From Botryotinia globosa (Eukaryota > Ascomycota > Leotiomycetes > Helotiales > Sclerotiniaceae), in contig RCSZ01000015.1 in assembly GCA_014898425.1 (NCBI GenBank), positions 744,001 to 808,000 of the forward strand: DNA of 64,000 nt, read 5' to 3'. Of the stretch, positions 1 to 10,276 are shown one piece after another. Below the pieces are notes generated by a model. The model worked only from the letters and a program-made list of their open reading frames with translations, searched no databases and had not been told where the DNA came from. The position numbers and the translations under genes are program-made. Position 1 is the stretch's first letter. Each line of letters begins with the position of its first letter.

Positions 1-765
1 TACAGAAGAACTTAGTTGTACTTTGTATGTATCGGACTGAAATTTTCGACTAATGAAATCTGATATAAGAAAGATTTTGATATAAATCATGATGATTAAA
101 ATTTATATTTGATTTTAATTCTAAAGCTTGATGTTTTTCAAGAGAAAAAATTATAATTGTATAGGTAAAGTAAGTTAAATTTGTTAATCAAAAAGAAAAA
201 AAGGGTTGTTTAATGAAATTTATTATTAAAATTTATATTAAATTTATATCAAATTTATATCAAATTTATAAAAAAAAAGTATTCGATCAAGTGTATTTAA
301 AAATCCAATATTTCCATATAAATTTCGAAAGAAAAAGAAAACAAAGTCTAATATATTCAAGATTCCGATATATCTCAATCCGATATAGTCAAGTTTTTCT
401 ATATATAATCTAACAACAGAAGTAACAATGATAAATCAGTAAAAAAGTTCTGATGCCGTGATATTATTACTCCTCCATCTCTCAAACAACACCATTCTTT
501 ATTCTCTCAAGAATTTAAAGAATTTACTCGTGAGGAATTTAGATGATATCATTCATTCCCTTTTTGTCTAACCTATCATTGTTGATAGTTGATCGCTCAG
601 ATGCTTTGCTATGAATTTATTTGTATGAGTATGAGTATGTATCTCGCAAGGCTGGTTGGTTACTTTGTGCTTTGTCAGATTTGGATTTCGCCTCTTTTGA
701 TAATGATATGGTGACTGGAAATGTATGTTTACTGTACTGGTGTTGGTTGGTATTTGGTGTTTGAG

Positions 766-1005
766 GGAGAAGGAGAAGGAGAAGGAGAAGGAGAAGGAGA
801 AGGAGAAGGAGAAGGAGAAGGAGAAGGAGAAGGAGAAGGAGAAGGAGAAGGAGAAGGAGAAGGAGAAGGAGAAGGAGAAGGAGAAGGAGAAGGAGAAGGA
901 GAAGGAGAAGGAGAAGGAGAAGGAGAAGGAGAAGGAGAAGGAGAAGGAGAAGGAGAAGGAGAAGGAGAAGGAGAAGGAGAAGGAGAAGGAGAAGGAGAAG
1001 GAGAA
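766..1005. repeat. Perfect hexanucleotide tract (GGAGAA)40
   Basis: The unit GGAGAA repeats without interruption for 240 nt, exactly 40 copies, then breaks into GAAGGGAAGGGGAAGAGG. Because 6 is a multiple of 3 the tract is open in several frames (alternating Glu-Gly or Glu-Lys), so it generates false ORFs. It is strongly purine on the + strand. Confidence 0.95.
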
Positions 1006-1287
1006 GAAGGGAAGGGGAAGAGGAAGCTGAATGGTATTAGTCTTATATATTTTAATCTTACAATCTAGATGGATGAATGGATTTTGATTATTTGGCGGGG
1101 AAGTTGGATGGGGTGTATGTACTGTGTACTAGGTAGGTAGGTATTATCAGGTCGTACGATCTTGGGTCTGGGAAATCTTTTGGGATGGGGGGCGGGAGAA
1201 GAATCGCTTGGATGAAGACGATATCGGCGTGTGTCTGGATGGGTTTGCGGATGTTGTGCGTTGTTTGGTGTAGTTGTAGTGAGATGT

Positions 1288-1409
1288 TGAAATATTGAGA
1301 TATTGAAATATTGAGATATTGAGATATTGAGATATTGAGATATTGAGATATTGAGATTTTGAGATTTTGAGATTTTGAGATTTTGAGATTTTGAGATTTT
1401 GAGATTTTG
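1288..1409. repeat. Octamer tandem repeat (TATTGAGA then TTTTGAGA)
   Basis: About eight units of TATTGAGA or TATTGAAA are followed by about eight units of TTTTGAGA. The change of one base between the two blocks suggests a point variant that was then amplified. The array is open on the minus strand as a repetitive Ser/Gln/Asn/Leu-rich reading that I do not regard as a protein. Confidence 0.85.
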
Positions 1410-2256
1410 AAGTTTCTTTTTTGATGGGAATTTTGCAGATTTTGGTACCGAGTTGTATCATTCTTAAGGGCTGTGACTCGGTTACTCGTTTGATGAAATA
1501 TTGAAGGATCTTTGATTGTCTACTAGAGTCTGAGACTTGGATATCCAAAAGCGGAATTTGGAAATAATTTCACTGGGTAACTCTACAAATAACGTAAAGA
1601 TGGACGACCCGAAACAAAATTTAAAGATTTCTATTATAGATGCAGGTATATATATTATATAAGAATTCTGACACCTGCTCACCGCATCTCTGTAACAAAT
1701 GTGACAAAATCCCTGCAAAAATGAGGTTTTCTTATACAAATTATTATATTGAATATTTCAATCAAATCTTTATTTTTATTTTTTTAAAAAATCGAAAATA
1801 ATAAATAATTAAAATCAAAATATAAAAAATTATTTGAAATATTTTTTATTATTTTTATTGAATAATTATATAATATTGAAATCAAATTTTTTTAAAAATT
1901 CTAATATATAATATTTTCTCTATATAAAATAAGCGAATTTTCATCAAAATTTAGAATTTTCAACTTTAACTCTTTCAAATTCTATTTCAAAAAATAAAAT
2001 AAAATATTCTATTTATTTTTTTATAGAATTTGATTAATTAAATAATATTTTTTTAAAAAAAATCTAATTTTATCTTTTTTAATAAGAAATAAACTAAAGT
2101 ATGAAAAATTGAATAATCCCATATTTTAGCTGGAAAAGCGTTACATATGCGGTGAGGAGAAGCCAGAACTCTTACCTCTTGATCGATTCTCATTCGCTTC
2201 GTACATGATCCCAAGACGTCGTTACTCTACTTCCACCATGTAAAAAGCTTATGTAA

Positions 2257-3891
2257 TATGTATGGATTACAGGAATGGCAGGCTTGACATCATCCTTGGC
2301 TTTGAAGAAAGAAGGATGTAAACATGTAGAGGTTTTTAAAACAGTTTCTGATCTGGGGTTTGTGGGGGCGGGAATCAAACTCACTCCTAATATGTCGAGG
2401 ATCTTGGACGGATTGGGGGTTTAGAAAGGTATTGAAAGAGAAGCGGGGGGATTGGAGAGGACGAGTATTAGAAGTGAGTTGGTCTTGGGATGTTTGTTTG
2501 TTTTAGTCTGGGATGGATTGGGAGTTTACTTACTAATGAGAGAAAATTGTAGGAGGGTCTTCGGATGAAGAATTAGGTTCGGTGGAATAAGGTTGTATTC
2601 GTGAAGAATATGGGGATCCGCATATGGTTGGCCATCGGCATTCTCTTACTCAGGGTCTGTATAATGGATGTAGAAAATATTCAGATCTGAAATTTCACTG
2701 CGGAACTAGTGTTGACGAAGTACGTGATTTATCCCCGAGACCTTCGTTTACAATTTCATCGAGAGGAAGAGAGGAGGAGAGAAGGAAAGAGTGGATTGTG
2801 ATGTTTTGTTGGCCTGTGATGGGATTAAATCGAAGATGAGGGAGATGATGTTGAGGGATTGGGGGATAGATGCGGATGTGGTGGATTCGAAACAGGCTTG
2901 AAGGATTTTACTTACGAGGGATCAGATGGAGGATGATCTGGAATTTTTGGAGTAAGTTTAATTTTTGCCTGGTGTACTTTATCTTTCTTCTCTTCGGACT
3001 ATTCTAATCATTTTCATTCTATCTTTTGACTCGGAACGGTCAGTTGGCTGGGATGTCTGGATGTCATCCGAGGTATGATTGACATCTTTCCCTTCTGTCA
3101 TCTTTTTCACATATCCATTTCTAAAATCCTCACATCAATTTGATTCCCAAAGCCATTCATCTTGTCCCATAATCCACTCACTTCCCCCAGATTAATCAAA
3201 ACCTCCGGCGTCACCCGCCAGATCGGCGAACGTCGCCACATAATCGCCTACCCCATCTCCTCCAAACGCATCTACAACATCTCCACCACCCAACCGGATA
3301 TCGATTTCGCCATTTCCCCCTCGGAAACCTGCACCACCAAAGGATCCAAAAGCATCATGCTCAAAGGCTTGAAGATTTCAACCCTGAAGTCCGTCGCTTG
3401 TTGAATCTCGTCCGGGATGCTGAAGTCTGCGAATAGAATCTGCGTGTGCATGCTCCTTTGCCGACGTGGGCTAGGGGGTGTATGGCATTGGTGGGTGATG
3501 CGTGTCATCTTACGCTTCCGCGTTTAACGCAGGGGGCTGCGCAGGCGTTGGAGGATGAGCGGTGGTGGCGTTGTGTTTGGGATTGTTGGAGGATGGATCG
3601 AGGGAGAGTGTGAATAGAGCATTCAGAGTGTAGGAGAAAGTTAGGAAGAAGAGAGCGGAGAATGCAGTGGAGTTGGCGGCGCCGAGCGCGAGGAGTCGGT
3701 ATCTTGGGGAGGGAAAGTTGAAGGAGGAGAGGGATGGATTGTTGAGGGGTTTGAGGGAGGGGAGGGGAAAGGGGGTTCCCGAAAGGTGGGCGGATAGGGA
3801 GGTACGGAAGATGGTTTGTGGGGTTGATTGTGTGGGAATTGCGAGAGAGAGGTTTGCGGAGTTTTGGGGGGAGGTGAAGAGTGAGGAATAA
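2257..3891 (+). pseudogene. Decayed FAD-dependent monooxygenase (salicylate hydroxylase-like)
   Basis: Translated piecewise, this stretch preserves the whole order of a class A flavin monooxygenase. It starts with the remains of the Rossmann segment (GLTSSLALKKEG, about 2281), then VGAGIKLTPNMSRIL (about 2365). The middle domain includes DCDVLLACDGIKSKMRE (about 2793). The second FAD motif VGDACHLTLPRLTQGAAQALED is near 3496, and the usual C-terminal tail with KWADRE-like ERWADREVRKMVCGVDC ends at the stop at 3889-3891. It is broken by a TAG at 2422-2424, a TAA at 2588-2590, a TGA at 2899-2901 and at least one frameshift near 2770-2790. The first nucleotide-binding glycines are missing next to an AT-rich tract. 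In intact relatives the product hydroxylates aromatic acids using NAD(P)H and oxygen. Some gaps look like remnants of introns. Family is well supported; exact exon limits are not. Confidence 0.85.
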
Positions 3892-4420
3892 AGAGGAGAG
3901 TTTTTGAATAGGGGGGGGGGTTGGGAATGGGGTATTTTATTTGTGGAGATCATCATGCAAATTCGACTTGGTGCGAGGGAATGTCTAGTTGGTACACTTA
4001 CTTACTTGTATAGAATAAAGAGTCAACACATCTACTTCTGTGAAATCGGTTTGGTGTTTTATCTATTATTCTCACTACTACCCATGTACTTATCATCAAG
4101 TACGAGTATCAATATAAATCAAAGCATCGCGAAGTAAAAATCAGACAGACTTTTAGTCATAAAGTTCGTACATTTCAACTTTACCACTGTTCATTTTATC
4201 ACTTGTACAGTTTACACAGTTCCAACTTCTAATTTACCTGCGTACCAACTTGTCGAAACCTACACGCGGCGTCAGAACACTCAATTCAACCAAACCCAAT
4301 CCAGTCAGACCCAAAAAATCGATCATCCTATCATCCATGATCCGACCTTTCGATGATTAGGTACCTACCTAGCTTATTTATAGATCTATTTTGATTTTGA
4401 TTTACAGAGTGTTTGGAAAA

Positions 4421-4499
4421 GAAGATGAGAAAGAAGATGAGAAAGAAGATGAGAAAGAAGATGAGAAAGAAGATGAGAAAGAAGATGAGAAAGAAGATG
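4421..4499. repeat. 12-mer tandem repeat (GAAGATGAGAAA)
   Basis: About six and a half near-perfect copies of a 12-nt purine-rich unit. On the minus strand the array reads as repeated Leu-Leu-Ser-His, which explains an open frame there. Confidence 0.9.
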
Positions 4500-4697
4500 G
4501 AACAGAGGAATAGAGGAATGGAGAAATAGAGGAATGAGTGGAGAAATAAAAGGATGAACGAAGATGGATGGGTAGGAGATCACTTTATAAATCATAAAGA
4601 CTATGGAAATTAGAGAGACTAATCTGATACTCACTCACTATCCAGGTATTATAAGATTACTTGTCTAGTGTTGTATAAGGATAGATGAGATTTCTAG

Positions 4698-4787
4698 GAG
4701 TGAGAATTGGAGTGAGAATTGGAGTGAGAATTGGAGTGAGAATTGGAGTGAGAATTGGAGTGAGAATTGGAGTGAGAATCGGAGTGA
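4698..4787. repeat. 12-mer tandem repeat (GGAGTGAGAATT)
   Basis: About seven copies of a second, unrelated 12-nt unit, only 200 nt from the previous array. The last copy carries a T-to-C change (GAATCGG). The minus strand reads as repeated Leu-Thr-Pro-Ile. Confidence 0.9.
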
Positions 4788-5158
4788 AGAAGTGATGAGG
4801 TAGAATCAAGAGGTAAGGAGGTCTAGGCTGAGATATTTGGGATCGTTGGGATCGTTCGGGGGAAGGGTAGATATTAATGTTGGTATTGATGTTGATGTTG
4901 ATATTCACATCTAGAATATTCATACCCATTACATTGCATTACACTTCACTACATCCTCATACCTCATCACCATCAATTCTCTGCACACATGTACACATGC
5001 ATACATATACACATATGCATTTCACCACATTTTTACCAGAATATCCACTCTTAAAAGTTCAGCAAAACTCCTCATCTCGAATAAACAGTTCCATTTATTG
5101 ATTCGTTTACTCGACCAATAAAAAAAACATGAACATAAATATACAAATCATTAATCAT

Positions 5159-6916
5159 TTATTTCATCTCTCCATTGCCACTCCCACTCCCACCTACACT
5201 CTCACTCGCATTCACATCCGCACCCATGACGCCTCGTTCCCGATCCGCCACTCTTCCTGCCAAATCCACCGGGCGCGATGGCCTCCATCGCTTCCCCATA
5301 AATTGCACGATGAACGTGGGGATGATACTGACTCCGATAAGCAGAGCCGCTGCCACCGCTGCGCTTTTCGAGAGCCCAAGATTGGTGAACATGGATGGGA
5401 ACCTAATATTCCATTAGATGCGATATTTCCTCAAAGAAAATCAAGAGAAAAAGAGAAGAGAAAACATACCAAAAAGGACCAATAAATCCCCAAATCTGTC
5501 TCACAAACGTAATGAACACCCCGATACTCGCGGATTCCTCAAGATGCGAATCTACGGCATAAGTAATCAAAACCGTCGTGACAATTTGATTTCCCACGCC
5601 CGCAATGGCGATGCCGATCACGGGTGTGATATTCCAATGCATTTCCCTTGCCTGTTCTGTGCGGACGAGGAAGACCACGACTCCGATAATGGTGAGGACG
5701 AATCCAGCGTAACTTAACCACAAACGATGTTCGGGAGTGGGCTGGATACCTGTCTTGCGAGCCTTGCGATTCATCCAGAAATCCGAGAGATTGCCTCCTA
5801 GTTGCTCACCAATGACGGATCCAATGATGAGAGCGAGAAATTGGTAGCCGAGTTGTTGGGCGTTGAAACCGAATTTTTCGGCAAAAAGTTGGGGGAGTTC
5901 GACGGTGATGAGGACGGATGCGAAGAGGAAGGTCATGGCGTATGCAACTGCTGGGATGACAATGCATGGTTTTGCGAAGAGAGTGAGAGGGTGAACAAAA
6001 TCGTAGACACGAAGTGGTGAAGGGTCGATTCGATGAAAAGTAAGGTATTCTTCTTTGAAAGAAGATCTAGGATGTTGGACTCCATGACGAAGATATCTAG
6101 TTTCTGGACCCAAGAAAACATATGCGATAAATTGGACTCCGTTCATGATTGCCAAGATCCAATAAATCCATCTCCATCCTACGTGATTGGCGACAAAGCC
6201 CATGACGAAGGGGGAAAATGGAACTCCGATCGTAACCATAAGTGTCCAGATTCCCATATAACGAGCTCGATCTTTCTTGAAGAATGATTCTGTGACCACG
6301 GCACTACCAATTGCTCCCGCGGGACAAATAAAGAATGCAACAATGGCACGGCAAAGTGCCATAGTGGCATAGGTGGGAGATTTAGCACATCCTACGTTTC
6401 CAACCAAACTAATAAGAAGTGATATAAGAAATAGGGGTCTTCGTCCGAAAGTATTGGACAGAGGTTTCCATAGTAGAGGAGCTCCTCCCAAGATGGCAAT
6501 TTGAAGTGAGGTAAGATATGAAGCTTGTTGAAGTGATACACCTAGTTCTTCTGCGATACTTTCATAGGCTGGAATAATGGCTGCTGCTGTAAATGTTGAC
6601 ATACATGCATGGAGTGCAACAAGTACAAGATTTGTCACTTTCTATACTTCTTGTTAGCTAAGTCTAGAGGAATTGATTAGATGGGTTCGATAGATACCTT
6701 TGAGTTGGTCCAATTATAGGGATCAGCCTCACTAGGTCCAGGTAAGGGATCTAAATCAAGAGTTCCATGTCGTGCAAGAAGATATTGTCTATGTTCTTCA
6801 GATAACTCATCTGCTTCAATATAAGTTGCATGAGTTGCTGCATGGTCGATGGTTTCAGAGAATTCACCACTGGGGTTTGAATCTTTACGCTCAATAGCGC
6901 CTGCTGTGACTGCCAT
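5159..6916 (-). CDS. MFS transporter, DHA1 drug:H+ antiporter type
   Basis: Three exons (6698-6916, 5470-6641, 5159-5402) with introns of 56 and 67 nt and correct GT/AG ends give a 544-aa protein. A hydrophilic N-terminus of about 70 residues ends in PYNWT, a signature of fungal DHA1 carriers. About twelve membrane segments follow. Motif A appears as SNTFGRRPLF after TM2, and TESFFKKDRARYMG sits in the central part of the N-terminal bundle. The length and the charged tail (GKRWRPSRPVDLAGR) fit the polyamine/multidrug group (TPO/FLR1-like). The substrate cannot be read from sequence. It is likely at the plasma membrane. The start at 6916 is the first Met and is followed directly by the conserved acidic N-terminus. 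It is flanked by gene-poor DNA on both sides, so no cluster partner is apparent. Confidence 0.93.
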
Positions 6917-9090
6917 TGTATCGTTTCGTTCAAGACACGTTGATCTGAAAGTTTGATATCAAATGGTACAAAAACCAACGTTAAATCAACTTTAGTATTT
7001 TGAGAGATCAAAAAAAGTTTGAAACTGCAAAACGACCCATCCACAACTTCAAGATACTTAAATAAAGGAACTCGTAACGGAAGAAAGAAAAGAAGAAGTT
7101 TATGAGCACAAATAGTTCAACTCGAATCGAGGATACATGTTTGAAATATGGGAGAAAATCTTCCCCATATTCAGCGAATCCACCCCATTCTCCACGTCTT
7201 CTCTATTGAAGGGCGTTAGAGACCTTGTTCTAAAATCCCATGCCGCTTCCAAGGTACCTTCCCCCTGTTGGTCATCCCAATCATGGTGCCGAATATCCAT
7301 TCCATCGTCAACACCATTCAACATCAATGGAACTTGCCACCAGAATCAAAAAGATAAGCAAATCCCCGAGATTGGTCAAAGTAGCACCAAATGATACCTA
7401 GGTAATGAAATAGTGTAACAAAGATAGTAACCAATGCCCCGTATATGCCTTGCATACTAAGATGAAATGAGATAGGTAACACGAGAGATTCGTGGTCTAT
7501 TCACGGTCTTGACTCCGGATTGGAGCATTGTGGGGACTTGGGCTCTCCACACTTGACCAACACGTAGAAAGCAGTTGGCTATGAATAAGTGGAAGGCGTT
7601 GGAACGAGTGGACGGTTCCGCGGCCCCTTGTTTATTTGCAATCCGCGCGGGTCTGTTTGTCAATTTTCTCCAGGTGCTCCACGATATTTTAACCTGTTAG
7701 GGTTTCATTGTAGAGATTCTGACCGAAAGTCGGGGTTTGTGGAGAGAAACAAATGTTGGGGTATGGGGGAATAGTTCGGGGGTTCTGGTTTGGCTTGTAT
7801 GGCTACGTTATGTATTCTGTTAAAAATATCGTGGTGCCGGTGAACTAATTGAGGATATAATATTGATTGCCGTCATGTCGTGGATATAGATATTAGTATG
7901 CCCTATAGAATCACAAAAACCGTAAACTACGGTTTGGGTGGGGATAAGTGTACTAAACTGAAGCTTGAGATTGAGTGTATGAGATTTCAATATATTATTT
8001 AGTATATCTTGTATAAAAATCTATAAAACCAAGGGAAAATATTAAAATAGCTTTAAATTCACTTGTTTTAAATAGTCAATTATATAATCCATCATTTCTA
8101 TTTTTACTTTTTCAATTCTTCAATTGAAGCTGTTTAAAAAAAGTTATATATGAATTCTATTAATCTCATCAATAGTAAATTCAGTTTTATTAATTTTATT
8201 AATATTATAAAGGTAAATGATTTAAAATAAGTTTAAATTTTAAAAACGCTCTTTTTTTCATTTATTTTCTTTTTTTCAATTATTTGCTTTTTTTCTTTCC
8301 CTTTTTTATATAAATATTTTAATCAAATTGTATAATAGATTTTCAATTTTTAATGATAATGATATATATAAAGCTTTTCTGATTCTTTTAAAGAAGAGAA
8401 AGAATTAAAAAAGCTAATGATAAAACTAGAAAATATATGAGATTGAATTGAAAAGGAATTATATTTAATAATCTGTATTTTCTATATCATATTAAGATTT
8501 TACTATATTATATATAAGGCTTTTGTAATGACTAAAGGGAAATTCCTTTATACAAATATAGTTTTAGGGATTATAGAATATGATTCCAAGAATTGTATTT
8601 AAGAATCGTACTTTACGGTTTCCTTGGTTTCATGGTGTGGTGTTGAGGTGCGAAATACTTTTTCCGAGGTATTGAAGTGGATACAAGTAGTGGACGGGAA
8701 ACCACTATGACACCGCTGTGGATTGATAGACATAGATCTCCAATACCGTAGGTACATAGTTACTACTTTGTACTCGCAAATGAATTCTAATCAATTGATT
8801 TTTCTAGAAAATTCAGTCCATTGGAGTAAGATCAGAGTAGGCGGACTTCCAAACATGGTATATCTTCTCGGCTCAGTCGCTCAGTCGCTCTAGTTAGTTT
8901 CATTATTTCTAGTTCTTTGTAATCCTTATAAATCGCTCATAAATCTCTACTGTCCCACCGTTTATATGTATATATGTGCATTAGTCATTATTTCTATTCA
9001 TCATGATGTGCTATTCCAAGCAGTCTGGAGCATCTTCTATAAGCAGGTGAAGAAATCACAAACTTTCAAGAAGATAATGATGTTGCACTC
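6917..9090. other. Gene-poor region with an AT-rich core
   Basis: No gene is supported. Short open readings at 7100-7327 (-), 7457-7663 (-) and 7589-7774 (+) match nothing I recognise and have no coherent exon structure. 7980-8570 is very AT-rich and resembles the RIP-altered DNA elsewhere in the window, but I could not read a transposon protein in it. Confidence 0.5.
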
Positions 9091-9480
9091 ACAAAACTCA
9101 TAATCTCATGGCATAGTAAAGTAGTCGGACCGTCCCGTCTGGGCATATTTCACACCTAAAACAGTGAGAATAAGCAATGCCACCCAGCCTGCCCATCTTG
9201 GTATCTCAAACAAGACTTTGGGCGTTCCCACACGCTGTAACCTTCCTATCTACCGACATGGGTGCTAACCTTGGCGTTCAATTCGACGTCAATCCACCAT
9301 CCTATATGATCTCTGTGCAAATCAGATAGGTCAACCAAGGTGGGAAAAAAGCTGTGGAGATTGATTCGCGTTGTCGTATATCCTATAGCGAAGTGAAGGA
9401 GAACTTTGCATGTTTGATTGGCAAAGCTTTCTGCCTGCAATGCTACCTCGCCATGTACGAAATAAATTGTATACCCACAT
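9090..9480 (-). pseudogene. Broken C-terminal part of an unidentified membrane protein
   Basis: On the minus strand one frame reads YTIYFVHGEVALQAESFANQ, continuing through a hydrophobic stretch (VLLHFAIGYTTTRINLHSFF) to IGWWIDVELNAK. A plausible intron (GT about 9267 to AG about 9240) then joins to RVGTPKVLFEIPRWAGWVAL, a second membrane segment, and QTGRSDYFTMP followed by TGA at 9106-9108 and then DYEFCE. The TGA sits where a Trp would make a natural continuation. The frame also shifts near 9450, where a different frame reads MAIRWPFILELVDIWIGMW. The codon pattern and splice sites look like a once-real gene for a multi-pass membrane protein. I do not recognise the family, and the N-terminal half is not found. 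Confidence 0.5.
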
Positions 9481-10276
9481 TCCTATCCATATATCAACAA
9501 GCTCGAGTATGAAAGGCCATCGGATTGCCATACTCGCACTGAAATATCGAAGAGTGTCTCAAGACAAACGTCATGAAGTCTTTTCGTGAATCTCGCAGGT
9601 GTCTAGAATGTCCTCGTCTGTACTGAAAATCCTAACACCTAGCTACCTATGTGCAGCCCTGATACTATTTTCAATAGCCCCTTTTCACTTGTGTATACAA
9701 TCATTGCCATGATCATTAATAACCGATGTGCATTATCTGATTCGCGTTTAAGCCCCTCGATGATTTTAATGTTGATTCCCTGATGTGAACAGACAGAGTT
9801 TAGTATGAATACCGTCAATCATCATTGTCACTCCTTAAGAAATGATGCATCTACCTACCTAGGCATACCGAAATAAAGCACAGAATGAGGAAGACAAGAA
9901 GAGTCAAAGTGAGATAGATGTACAAATAATTATAACATTAATCTACCTAAAACTATATACCTACATATACATATACATATACACTATACGCCAACCCATA
10001 CATACATACACATACATAACCCAACCCAAATAATACATAACCATATATACATATGTATGAATATACACATACATACATATACCCATCACTCCAATTGAAT
10101 ATATATCAAAATTATAAATCGAAACCATTTCTACAATCATAAAAGAGTGTCTACTCATATCTAATGCATTTACTCGTAATCATATAACAATAAAAAAAAT
10201 CGACTTTTCCTCCTTCCCTAAATACAACGCCATGCCCATGATCTTGATCAAAAGAAACGATTATACAAAATCAAAT
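9481..10276. other. Intergenic, microsatellite-rich 3' flank of the pyrimidine gene
   Basis: No gene is supported. The recurrent CTACCTACCTAGG motif lies at 9851-9863 and a CATA/CATATA-rich stretch runs from about 9960 to 10085. The last 100 nt are the AT-rich downstream flank of the gene ending at 10277. Confidence 0.6.
9960..10085. repeat. CATA-rich microsatellite stretch
   Basis: Imperfect CATA/CATACA/TATACA units in the downstream flank of the pyrimidine gene. It is open on the minus strand as a Tyr/Met/Val-rich reading with no protein character. Confidence 0.8.

Larger units (their letters stand above)
1..2250. other. Gene-poor repeat-bearing region
   Basis: I see no credible gene here. 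The stretch has AT-rich tracts (about 60-420 and 1740-2130, with runs of A/T and few CpA or CpG steps), two tandem repeats listed separately, and ordinary intergenic sequence between them. Open frames in this region are repeat artefacts or short AT-rich readings. The second AT-rich tract abuts the 5' side of the decayed monooxygenase and may have replaced its start. Confidence 0.6.
3892..5158. other. Intergenic region with two 12-mer arrays
   Basis: No gene is supported. The stretch separates the monooxygenase relic from the 3' end of the MFS gene. It holds two 12-nt tandem arrays (listed separately), a copy of the recurrent ACCTACCTAG motif at about 4362, and short purine or pyrimidine runs. 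Confidence 0.6.

Noticed and set aside
721..1068. Open frames encoding long Glu-Gly or Glu-Lys repeats
   Set aside because: They are produced by the hexanucleotide tract, whose length is a multiple of three. There is no flanking coding sequence.
1740..2130. AT-rich tract as another Tc1/mariner relic
   Set aside because: I could not find any of the transposase motifs or terminal repeats in it, on either strand.
3510..3956. A 148-codon minus-strand open frame rich in Ser and Pro
   Set aside because: It is antisense to the monooxygenase relic, whose motifs are clear on the + strand. The composition is the complement of its G-rich half.
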